From: Clostridia bacterium
GTDB taxonomy: Bacteria > Bacillota > Clostridia > Oscillospirales > CAG-272
Length of the DNA stretch: 5,519 nucleotides
Assembly: GCA_017379815.1 (NCBI GenBank)
Contig: JAFNVK010000063.1
Location: 1 to 5,519, forward strand
Direction: 5' to 3'
Shown here: one piece after another, positions 1-5,184 of the stretch
How the letters are laid out: each line of letters opens with the position of its first letter
Position numbering within the stretch: the first letter of the stretch is position 1
Notes under the pieces: generated by a model
Databases searched by the model: none
Seen by the model: only the letters and a program-made list of their open reading frames with translations
What the model was told of the DNA's origin: nothing
Program-made: the position numbers and the translations under genes

Positions 1-350
1 AGCTCGGTCGAGGTATACGCAGGCAGCTCGTCCGCACGGCGGAGAAGCGTGCGCGCAGGCTTTGCCGGCTTCTTCTCCTCGCTTTGCGGAGAAGCCTCGG
101 CCGATGCCATGGCAGGGATAGCCTCGCCCTCGCCCTCGACGAGGATCGCACCCGCCTCCTGCCAGAAGCGAATGGCGGCGCGTGCCTCGTCTGCGGTGCA
201 ATCGGCAAGCTTTGCCAGCTGGCGCACCTTGCGCAAAAGAGACGGATCGGACGCAAGCCAGAGCAGAACGCGCAGCTGTACGCCGTCCGCTCCCGCATTC
301 AGGATCGACGCGGGAAGCACCAGGACCTCTTGTTGATAGTTAAACCTCAT
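1..350 (-). CDS. DnaD-like replication initiation protein, N-terminal part (cut by left edge)
   Basis: The ATG is at 350-348 and 116 complete codons are visible before the window ends; the C-terminus is missing. The protein opens MRFNYQQEVLVLPASILNAG. Residues about 23-71 fit the winged-helix domain of DnaD/DnaB-type primosome proteins: a leucine-rich helix (VQLRVLLWLA, 24-33), an LAKLADCTADEA segment (45-56) and AIRFWQEAGAILVE (59-72). An acidic/alanine-rich linker (72-99) follows, then LPAYTSTEL from residue 109, which resembles the start of the second DnaD domain. Family members help load the replicative helicase on DNA at initiation or restart. The start overlaps the rex stop by 4 bp (ATGA) and has AGAGG five nucleotides upstream, so it is probably translationally coupled to rex. 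The call rests on pattern recognition of a partial protein; a phage-type DnaD-domain protein is an alternative. Confidence 0.8.
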   Translation of the reverse strand, partial: MRFNYQQEVLVLPASILNAGADGVQLRVLLWLASDPSLLRKVRQLAKLADCTADEARAAIRFWQEAGAILVEGEGEAIPAMASAEASPQSEEKKPAKPARTLLRRADELPAYTSTE

Positions 351-1099
351 ATCTGCCTCTTTCGGGACGGGGAGCGTGTGCTCCGTCCCTTCTTCTTCTT
401 TTCGTTTTCCTCGCCGAGGGTCCTCTGACACAGGCGGTAGTTGAGGATCATGAGCGAATCGCCAAGATGCACGTTCTCCATGATCACGCCCTCGGCCTCG
501 CTCTCGCTCAGCTCCTTGCCCGTGAAATTCCAGAAGGCGGTGATGCCAAGACGCATCAGCTGCCCCGCCACCTCGGCGGCCTGGTTCTTCGGCACGGTCA
601 GCACGGCCATGTCCACGTGCGTGCGCGAGCAGAAATCCTCAAGCTCGGCCATGTCCCGCACCTTGACGCCGCCAACCACGCGGCCGATCTGCTTGGGATC
701 AATATCAAAGAGGGAGACGATCTCCATATTCCGCTTTTCAAACATGGGGGAACGCACCAGCGCGCGCCCAAGGTCGCCCGCGCCCACGATAATGCCGCGG
801 ATACCCACCTGCACGCCCAGAAGCTCGCAGATCTTGGCATAAAGGTATTGCACGTTGTAGCCGTAGCCCTGCTGGCCAAAGCCGCCGAAGCAGTTGAGAT
901 CCTGGCGGATCTGCGAGGCCGTGACGTCCATCATCGCGGCAAGCTCGCCCGAGCTGATGCGCATCTTTCCCTGACGGATCAGCTCCCGCAAATAGCGGAA
1001 ATAGCGCGGCAGGCGCCGAATGACCGCGGGGGATACGTAGGTCTTCTCCGAAAAGTCCCCCTGTTCGGATCCCGAGACCCAGCTGTTCTCCGATCGCAT
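347..1099 (-). CDS. rex: Redox-sensing transcriptional repressor Rex
   Basis: Rex is a cytoplasmic dimeric repressor that leaves DNA when NADH rises; in its family it controls fermentation and NADH-recycling genes. The 250-aa protein has an N-terminal winged helix (SPAVIRRLPRYFRYLREL at 23-40; recognition segment TASQIRQDLNCFGGFGQQGYGY at about 60-81, here split as TASQIRQDLNCFG and GFGQQGYGY), a Rossmann fold with GAGDLG at 106-111, an acidic residue at the end of the second strand (FDIDP, 131-135), VPKNQAAEVA (169-178), GITAFWNF (185-192) and the C-terminal ENVHLGDSLMILNYRL (208-223). I chose the ATG at 1099 because GGGAGAA lies 5 nt upstream; a GTG at 1177 would add 26 unlikely residues. 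Family members are usually about 210-220 aa. This one has about 22 extra N-terminal residues and a basic tail (230-250, with KKKK at 234-237). NFTG at 191-194 replaces the more usual NFAP. The stop overlaps the dnaD-like start. Confidence 0.95.
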   Translation of the reverse strand: MRSENSWVSGSEQGDFSEKTYVSPAVIRRLPRYFRYLRELIRQGKMRISSGELAAMMDVTASQIRQDLNCFGGFGQQGYGYNVQYLYAKICELLGVQVGIRGIIVGAGDLGRALVRSPMFEKRNMEIVSLFDIDPKQIGRVVGGVKVRDMAELEDFCSRTHVDMAVLTVPKNQAAEVAGQLMRLGITAFWNFTGKELSESEAEGVIMENVHLGDSLMILNYRLCQRTLGEENEKKKKGRSTRSPSRKRQI

Positions 1100-1104
1100 A
1101 AATA

Positions 1105-1111
1105 TTCTCCC
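1105..1111 (-). promoter_or_regulatory. Ribosome binding site fixing the rex start
   Basis: On the minus strand GGGAGAA lies 5 nt before the ATG at 1099. Upstream in-frame starts such as the GTG at 1177 lack a comparable site, so this decides the rex start. Confidence 0.75.
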
Positions 1112-1169
1112 TTCCCACCCGTCCGAAAACATCCGGTTTGGAATTTTGCGGCACGGGCCGTTCTTTTGC

Positions 1170-1321
1170 TTTTCCACAGGACGTGCGCCCCGTGTTTTTC
1201 AACAGAATCAACAGACTTTTCCACAATCAAGCCGAAGTTCTCTGCCTTTTTTCGCCATAATTTTCTCTTTTTTGCACAAAACGCCGGTTGATGAGACGAG
1301 TTTTCCACAAGCTGTGGATTT
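1170..1321 (+). promoter_or_regulatory. Cluster of DnaA-box-like 9-mers in the rex leader
   Basis: TTTTCCACA occurs at 1170-1178, 1217-1225 and 1301-1309, and TTTTGCACA at 1270-1278. All four fit the relaxed DnaA-box consensus TTWTNCACA and lie in the same orientation. A degenerate inverted copy (AAATCCACA on the minus strand, 1321-1313) makes the perfect dyad TCCACA-AGC-TGTGGA at 1304-1318. Between them lie pyrimidine-rich AT stretches (about 1236-1273) and a direct repeat of TCAACAGA (1199-1206 and 1208-1215). The site is in the 358-bp gap between tsaD and rex, downstream of the candidate rex promoter. DnaA binding is inferred from motif match only. Confidence 0.5.
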
Positions 1322-1354
1322 TTCTTGGGGAAAACCGCTTGTTCCGAAATCGGC

Positions 1355-1383
1355 ATTTTAACAGGGTCAGACCGCCTCAACAA
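1355..1383 (-). promoter_or_regulatory. Candidate extended -10 promoter for rex-dnaD
   Basis: On the minus strand TTGTTG (1383-1378) is followed by a 17-nt spacer and TAAAAT (1360-1355). TGT directly precedes the -10, giving an extended TGn -10 element. The -35 matches TTGACA at only three positions. Transcription would start near 1348 and leave a leader of about 250 nt before rex, spanning the DnaA-box-like cluster. I see no better promoter nearer the gene. No complete Rex operator (TTGTTAA-N4-TTAACAA) is visible, only a TGTTAA half-site overlapping the -10, so autoregulation cannot be claimed. Confidence 0.45.
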
Positions 1384-1434
1384 GAGGGGCGCGGATGCAT
1401 TTTTATTGACTCCGCCTCCTTGAAGCGCCAAGCC

Positions 1435-1457
1435 CGTCCTGCATATTTATGCAGACG
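1435..1457 (-). other. Stem-loop directly after the tsaD stop codon
   Basis: The perfect inverted repeat CTGCAT-ATTT-ATGCAG (1439-1454) is extended outward by CGTC/GACG with one bulged base, giving about nine or ten pairs starting at the base next to the tsaD stop. On the minus strand no run of T follows (GGGCTTGG does), so it is not a classic intrinsic terminator. It may be a 3'-end processing or stability hairpin of the upstream operon, or a weak terminator. Confidence 0.4.
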
Positions 1458-2471
1458 TCAGAGCCCGTCGTCCGCGGCCGAGGCGTTGAGCGAGGTGTCG
1501 GCAAGCTCGCCCTTGAGGAAGCGGTAGTAGCCCGCCGCCGCGATCATGGCGCCGTTGTCGCCGCAAAGGCCTCTCTCGGGCATAGCCAGGCGAACGCCAA
1601 GCCGCTTGCAAAGCGCCTCAAGAGATGCGCGAAGATGCGAGTTTGCCGCTACGCCGCCCGCCAGCACGAGCGTTTTGTGTCCCGTTTGCAAAAGCGCGGC
1701 CTCCGCCTTTTGGGTGATGGCCGAGACGATCCGCTCGGTATAGGCCGCGGCAACGTTGGCGCGATTGATCTCCTCGCCCCTCTGCTCCGCTCCGTTGAGG
1801 TAGTTGAGCATAGCCGTCTTGATGCCGCTGAAGGAAAAATCCAGCGTATCCCCCGCAAGGGCGGGAGAGGGCAGACGGATGGCCTTGGGATCGCCCTCGT
1901 AGGCCAGCTTGTCCAGTGCCGCGCCTCCGGGATAGGGCATGCCGATGACGCGCCCGATCTTGTCAAAGGCCTCGCCTGCGGCGTCGTCACGGGTCGCACC
2001 GATCTCCGAGAAGTCGGTGTAGTCCTTGACCTCATAGAAAGAGGTGTGTCCTCCCGAGACCACGATCGCCAAAAAGGGCGGCTCAAGGTCGGGATGTGCG
2101 AGATACGCGGCCGCCACGTGGCCGTGAATGTGATTGACCGCCACGAGCGGAATGCCGTTGGCAAAGGCCAGGGATTTGGCAAAGTTGACCCCCACGAGAA
2201 GCGCGCCGATCAGACCGGGGTTTGCCGTGACCGCCACCGCACCAAGGTCGCGGAGCGTGATCCCCGCCTCCTCCAGGGCTTGGTAGACGATGCCCGACAC
2301 CGCCTCGATGTGCGCTCGGCTGGCGATCTCGGGAACCACACCGCCGTAGAGACGGTGGATCTCGATCTGCGAGGCCACGATGTTGGAGCGAATGGCTCTT
2401 ACGCCATCCCCCATCTCCACCACGGCCGCAGAGGTCTCGTCGCAGGAGCTTTCCATTCCTAAAATATACAT
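1458..2471 (-). CDS. tsaD: tRNA N6-adenosine threonylcarbamoyltransferase TsaD
   Basis: TsaD transfers the threonylcarbamoyl group from TC-AMP to A37 of ANN-decoding tRNAs (t6A), working with TsaB and TsaE in the cytoplasm. The 337-aa product has the usual family length and all hallmarks: MYILGMESSCDETSAAVV at the N-terminus, ASRAH (50-54), the metal-binding HxxxH as NHIHGH (H114, H118), SGGHTSF (139-145), DDAAGEAFDKIGR (162-174), FSFSGIKT (212-219), AGGVAANSHLR (271-281) and GDNGAMIA (304-311), where D305 corresponds to the third metal ligand. I chose the ATG at 2471 because GGAG lies 7 nt upstream; an ATG two codons earlier (2477) sits almost on the GGAG. rimI ends 16 bp upstream. This is the last gene of the leftward operon before a 358-bp gap. 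Confidence 0.97.
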   Translation of the reverse strand: MYILGMESSCDETSAAVVEMGDGVRAIRSNIVASQIEIHRLYGGVVPEIASRAHIEAVSGIVYQALEEAGITLRDLGAVAVTANPGLIGALLVGVNFAKSLAFANGIPLVAVNHIHGHVAAAYLAHPDLEPPFLAIVVSGGHTSFYEVKDYTDFSEIGATRDDAAGEAFDKIGRVIGMPYPGGAALDKLAYEGDPKAIRLPSPALAGDTLDFSFSGIKTAMLNYLNGAEQRGEEINRANVAAAYTERIVSAITQKAEAALLQTGHKTLVLAGGVAANSHLRASLEALCKRLGVRLAMPERGLCGDNGAMIAAAGYYRFLKGELADTSLNASAADDGL

Positions 2472-2477
2472 ATGCAT

Positions 2478-2484
2478 TCTCCAA
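2478..2484 (-). promoter_or_regulatory. Ribosome binding site fixing the tsaD start
   Basis: TTGGAGA on the minus strand lies in the 16-bp rimI-tsaD gap. Its GGAG core is 7 nt from the ATG at 2471 but only 1 nt from the in-frame ATG at 2477, which favours the shorter protein. Confidence 0.7.
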
Positions 2485-2487
2485 GTC

Positions 2488-2943
2488 TTAACTGATCGGG
2501 CAGAGCATGACCAAGGCGTCCTCGCGCGGATCGCGATAAAAGCCGCGGCGTCTGCCCGCCGTAGAAAAGCCTGCCTCCGCATACATGCGGATCGCGGCCT
2601 CGTTGGAGGCACGGACCTCCAGCGCCACCTGCTCGCATCCCTTCTCCTTGGCGACCGTCAGAAGCGCGCGCAAGAGCGCACGTCCAAGACCGCGGCGGCG
2701 AAAATCGGGATGGGTGGCGATATTGGTGATCTGTCCCTCTCCGGGAGCCAGAAGCATTCCGCCGTAGGCCGCCACGCGCCCGTCAAGCAGGCAGACAAGG
2801 CCCACTGCCCCGTCGGTAAGAAGAAGCTCCAGCGCCTTCTCGCTCCAGGGCTCGGAAAAGCAGAGCCGCTCAAGCTCCGCCACCGCGCAAAGATGCTCCC
2901 GTCCAACGGGCAGGATGCGTGCGTCCTCCGCCCTTTCCGCCAT
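2488..2943 (-). CDS. rimI: Ribosomal-protein-alanine N-acetyltransferase RimI
   Basis: This GNAT-fold acetyltransferase should acetylate the N-terminal alanine of ribosomal protein bS18 using acetyl-CoA. The 151-aa length matches RimI. Visible are the N-terminal half with CFSEPWSEKAL (29-39), the strand ITNIATHPDFR (72-82), the acetyl-CoA loop RRRGLG (R82, G85 and G87 of the Q/RxxGxG/A signature lie in 82-87), LEVRASNEAAIRMYAEAGF (109-126) and the RimI-type end RRRGFYRDPREDALVM (131-146). E109 and Y121 have the same 12-residue spacing as the catalytic Glu103 and Tyr115 of E. coli RimI. The ATG at 2943 overlaps the lipoprotein stop by 1 bp (TGATG). A GTG one codon earlier (2946) is equally possible and sits at a better distance from GAGGGG. 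Pairing with tsaD is typical of Firmicutes. Confidence 0.93.
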   Translation of the reverse strand: MAERAEDARILPVGREHLCAVAELERLCFSEPWSEKALELLLTDGAVGLVCLLDGRVAAYGGMLLAPGEGQITNIATHPDFRRRGLGRALLRALLTVAKEKGCEQVALEVRASNEAAIRMYAEAGFSTAGRRRGFYRDPREDALVMLCPIS

Positions 2944-3710
2944 CACGGCTCGATCCCCTCAACGTAAGGGGAAAGAAGATTCCACGCGGGATAGCAGATT
3001 CCGGTTGCAGGGTCGCGCAGGATGCCGTGGCCGAAATGGTAAGCGGCGTAATACTGCCCCTTATATTCGCTGACCGTGACCTCCACGCCCGCAAAGCGGT
3101 GCGTAAAGCTCTCGGGGTCCTCGATCGGCTCCTCGATGACGACCTCCTCACTGCACTGGTAGTAGTCCAGATAGTAGTACAGTCCGTCAAATTCCTCGGA
3201 CTCAAAGCGAAGCTCGTACTTCTCCACGTTCATCAGCACCCACAGGACCTCGGACTCGGCAAAGTGCAGCTCTCCCGCGTAAAGAGAAAGAAGCGCGGCA
3301 ATATCCTTTGCCTCGGTGATCAGGGAGAAGGTGACGGTGATGGCGTCCGACTGACCGAGATGCACGCGGTAGGGATCCATCTCTTCAAGCGTGGGGAGCG
3401 TTGTCCCTTCGGCGTAGAAGAGATCAAAGCGTGCGGTGGTGAGAAAGCGCTCGGGCGAGAGGGTATCGTTGATCTGATAGAGGACCACGTCCTCCACCTT
3501 CTTCTCCGAGATCCTTGCCACGGCCTTGCTCTGCTGATAGGAGGCGGCCTTGTAGCAAAGGGGCGCCTCAAGATAGGTGATGCCGGTCTTGGTGTTGCGG
3601 TATCTTCCTCCCTCGGCCTCAAGCTTCGGCACGCTCGCGCAGGACGTAAGCAGAAGAAGCAGAAGCAAAAGAAGGGAGGAGAGGCGCAACAGATGGTGGC
3701 GATTGTTCAT
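2943..3710 (-). CDS. Putative lipoprotein of unknown function
   Basis: I do not recognise the family. The 255-aa product starts with a lipoprotein signal peptide: MNNRHH with a basic residue, nine consecutive leucines (13-21) and the lipobox LTSC with C24 as the lipidated cysteine. It should therefore be anchored to the outer face of the membrane. The mature part has no other membrane segment. It is rich in aromatic and acidic residues, including YYYLDYYQ followed by an acid-rich stretch (EEVVIEEPIEDPE), and near the end GQYYAAYHFGHGILRD. Alternating polar and hydrophobic residues suggest a mainly beta-sheet fold (inference). The ATG at 3710 has AAGGA about 10 nt upstream. It lies between the dCMP deaminase (41 bp) and rimI (1-bp overlap), so it is almost certainly co-transcribed, although its surface location does not match its neighbours' jobs. 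Confidence 0.85.
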   Translation of the reverse strand: MNNRHHLLRLSSLLLLLLLLLTSCASVPKLEAEGGRYRNTKTGITYLEAPLCYKAASYQQSKAVARISEKKVEDVVLYQINDTLSPERFLTTARFDLFYAEGTTLPTLEEMDPYRVHLGQSDAITVTFSLITEAKDIAALLSLYAGELHFAESEVLWVLMNVEKYELRFESEEFDGLYYYLDYYQCSEEVVIEEPIEDPESFTHRFAGVEVTVSEYKGQYYAAYHFGHGILRDPATGICYPAWNLLSPYVEGIEP

Positions 3711-3719
3711 GCGTAACGT

Positions 3720-3732
3720 ATCCTTTCCGTTT
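3720..3732 (-). repeat. 13-bp leader repeat carrying the RBS (copy 1, before the lipoprotein)
   Basis: AAACGGAAAGGAT on the minus strand is identical to 4253-4265 in front of the dCMP deaminase. Both copies contain the AAGGA ribosome binding site of the following gene, at 10 nt here and 13 nt there. The similarity ends at both borders. Confidence 0.6.
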
Positions 3733-3751
3733 CGGGTTGCGTAAAGTGGGA

Positions 3752-4240
3752 TCAGTAGCCGAAGACGCCGCTGAGCGAGTCATCGTTTTCGATCCAGTCC
3801 TTGACCTCGATGATGCGAAAATCGGTTGCCGTATCGCGGACGATGACTCGCTCGATCCCCGCGTTGATGACCTGACGCTTGCACATCATGCAGGAGGAGG
3901 TTCCGGGAACCAGCTCGCCGCTCTTGGCGTCCACACCCACCATATACAGGGTCGCGCCCAGCATCTGCTCACGGGGGGCGGCGATGATGGCGTTGGCCTC
4001 GGCGTGCACCGAGCGGCAAAGCTCGTACCGCTCACCGCGCGGAATGCCCAGCTTCTCGCGCATACAGGAGCCGATGTCGTCGCAGTTCTTGCGTCCTCTC
4101 GGCGCACCGTTGTAGCCGGTGGAGATGATGGAATCGTTCTTGACGATAATGGCGCCGTAGTGCTTGCGCAGGCAGGTCGATCTCTCAGAGACAGTCCCGG
4201 CGATATCCAGATAGTAGTTATGTTTTGACACGCGATCCAT
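3752..4240 (-). CDS. Deoxycytidylate (dCMP) deaminase, ComEB-like
   Basis: This zinc deaminase should convert dCMP to dUMP, the substrate of thymidylate synthase. The 162-aa product has the catalytic HAE as SVHAEANAI (H79 zinc ligand, E81 proton shuttle) and the second zinc motif as SSCMMCKRQVINAGI (C117, C120). The residue before the first Cys is Ser where the general deaminase motif has Pro. Other conserved segments are STCLRKHYGAIIVKND (21-36), STGYNGAPRG (40-49) and YELCRSVHAE (72-81). Extra cysteines at 23, 53, 59 and 75 could serve a second metal site, as in phage T4 dCMP deaminase; this is an inference. The ATG at 4240 has AAGGA 13 nt upstream, a long spacing. It is the first gene of the leftward operon, with a strong promoter about 55 nt before the start. 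A closely related cytidine/deoxycytidylate deaminase is the alternative. Confidence 0.92.
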   Translation of the reverse strand: MDRVSKHNYYLDIAGTVSERSTCLRKHYGAIIVKNDSIISTGYNGAPRGRKNCDDIGSCMREKLGIPRGERYELCRSVHAEANAIIAAPREQMLGATLYMVGVDAKSGELVPGTSSCMMCKRQVINAGIERVIVRDTATDFRIIEVKDWIENDDSLSGVFGY

Positions 4241-4252
4241 AGGTATTCAAGC

Positions 4253-4265
4253 ATCCTTTCCGTTT
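4253..4265 (-). repeat. 13-bp leader repeat carrying the RBS (copy 2, before the dCMP deaminase)
   Basis: This is the same AAACGGAAAGGAT as at 3720-3732, placed in the 5' leader of the dCMP deaminase. It supplies the only visible ribosome binding site for the ATG at 4240. Confidence 0.6.
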
Positions 4266-4292
4266 TTCAGTGGGCATACCCATACAGTTTAT

Positions 4293-4321
4293 ATTATATA
4301 TCATTCCGTTTGCAAAATCAA
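4293..4321 (-). promoter_or_regulatory. Sigma-A-type promoter of the dCMP deaminase-tsaD operon
   Basis: On the minus strand TTGATT (4321-4316) is separated by exactly 17 nt from a perfect TATAAT (4298-4293). Transcription should start near 4286, about 45 nt before the deaminase ATG. A small dyad, TGGG-CATA-CCCA (4271-4282), falls just inside the expected transcript and could be a 5' hairpin or operator. Confidence 0.8.
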
Positions 4322-4437
4322 TAGGGTTTTGCCGATTTGCCCCGAATTTTTCCGCCCGACGCCCGCGAAGAAGGAAAAAGAGAGGGCGCGCGGCGTGTGC
4401 GCCGTAGGATTTTTCTGCATTTATTTCCCAAAAGGCA

Positions 4438-4466
4438 TTGCATTTTGGGGCGGCGTATAGTAAAAT
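4438..4466 (+). promoter_or_regulatory. Promoter of the HAD hydrolase gene
   Basis: TTGCAT (4438-4443), a 17-nt spacer and TAAAAT (4461-4466) form a reasonable sigma-A promoter. The expected start is near 4473, leaving a leader of about 37 nt. The -35 box lies within an inverted repeat with arms CCCAAAA (4427-4433) and TTTTGGG (4443-4449), which may be an operator. Confidence 0.7.
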
Positions 4467-4495
4467 AATAGCATATCCCCTTCCCGTTTGGAAAA

Positions 4496-4502
4496 AAGGA
4501 GG
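4496..4502 (+). promoter_or_regulatory. Ribosome binding site fixing the HAD start
   Basis: AAGGAGG lies 7 nt before the ATG at 4510, directly preceding the FDLDGT motif region. An in-frame ATG at 4438 overlaps the -35 box and cannot be in the transcript, so 4510 is the start. Confidence 0.85.
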
Positions 4503-4509
4503 CACGCCT

Positions 4510-5184
4510 ATGTCCTGCATTCGCGGCGTTTTGTTTGACCTTGACGGAACGCTCTTTGATTCCGAGCGCGTCTATCGCGACGGCTTTCTGCGCGCCGCCG
4601 AGCAGCTCGGCCTTCCGCGCGAGACGGTCGATCACCACGCGCACCTGTGCGGTCTGCCCCGCAACGAAAGCCGCGTCTACATGAAAAGCGTCTTTGGCGA
4701 GGATTTTCCCTACGACGCCTGGCGCGAAAAAATGTGGGAGTACGCCGCGTCGGTTTTTTCGGCAGACGGCCCTCCCGTAAAGCCTTACGCCAAGGAAACG
4801 CTGACCGCGCTGCGAAAGATGGGGCTTTCCGTGGCCGTGGCCACCTCCTCCCGCGCCGAGATCGCCCTGCCCTATCTGGAAAAAACGGGGCTTCTCCCCC
4901 TCCTTGACACCGCCGTCACGGGAGAGCGCGTCGAACGGGGAAAGCCTTTTCCCGACATCTTCCTGCTCGCCGCACGCGAGCTTGGCCTTCCCGCCAAGGC
5001 CTGCACCGTGGTCGAGGACGCCAAAAACGGCATTCTCGCCGCCCACAGAGCGGGCTGCTATCCCATTCTCGTTCCCGATCTCTATCCTCCCGCCGAGGAG
5101 ATCCTTCCCCTGCTTTGGCATCGGGCAGGCTCGCTTTGGGAGATCCCCGCGCTTGTGCGCGCGCACAACGAGGGACGGGCATGA
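4510..5184 (+). CDS. HAD-superfamily hydrolase (phosphatase / beta-phosphoglucomutase-like)
   Basis: A cytoplasmic Mg2+-dependent phosphohydrolase of 224 aa. HAD motif I is VLFDLDGTLFDSE (7-19), with D10 as nucleophile and D12 as general acid/base. Motif II is VAVATSS (107-113, T112), motif III is K145 in RGKPFPDIF, and motif IV is VVEDAKNGILAA (167-178, E169/D170). A helical cap fills about residues 17-90, as in the beta-phosphoglucomutase/phosphoglycolate phosphatase group. The substrate cannot be read from the sequence; a small phosphorylated sugar or nucleotide is typical of the group. The gene has its own promoter and a good ribosome binding site. The oddity is at the end: the last ten codons (L215-A224) and the stop lie inside the first unit of a tandem repeat, so the original C-terminus may have been replaced. 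Confidence 0.9.
   Translation: MSCIRGVLFDLDGTLFDSERVYRDGFLRAAEQLGLPRETVDHHAHLCGLPRNESRVYMKSVFGEDFPYDAWREKMWEYAASVFSADGPPVKPYAKETLTALRKMGLSVAVATSSRAEIALPYLEKTGLLPLLDTAVTGERVERGKPFPDIFLLAARELGLPAKACTVVEDAKNGILAAHRAGCYPILVPDLYPPAEEILPLLWHRAGSLWEIPALVRAHNEGRA

Larger units (their letters stand above)
4241..4509. other. Divergent intergenic region
   Basis: This 269-bp region separates the leftward operon from the HAD gene and holds a promoter for each direction. The stretch between them (4322-4426) has no gene. It contains a GC-rich imperfect stem (GGCGC/GCGCC arms at 4385-4389 and 4399-4403, with a G-T wobble and one more pair inside), followed six bases later by five T. That distance makes it a poor terminator, and no plus-strand gene ends just before it. 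Confidence 0.6.

Noticed and set aside
467..1291. Long plus-strand frame opposite rex, with many His, Ala and Leu codons
   Set aside because: It is a shadow of rex codon usage. Rex motifs on the minus strand are complete, and the antisense frame has no recognisable domain.
1355..1383. Rex operator for autoregulation
   Set aside because: Only a TGTTAA half-site is present near the -10; the symmetric TTAACAA partner at the right spacing is absent.
979..1431. Minus-strand 150-codon frame across the rex leader
   Set aside because: It runs into rex in the wrong frame, has no clear ribosome binding site, and its translation looks like random non-coding sequence.
1100..1457. Full chromosomal origin (oriC) in the tsaD-rex gap
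   Set aside because: There is no dnaA, dnaN, rpmH, recF, gyrB or parAB nearby, and no clear unwinding element beside the boxes. Only a DnaA-box-like cluster can be supported.
4218..4286. A 21-codon reading frame (starting MGMPTEKRKG) in the leader of the dCMP deaminase, overlapping its start
   Set aside because: It has no ribosome binding site before its ATG and begins almost at the expected transcription start. It most likely reflects chance openness.
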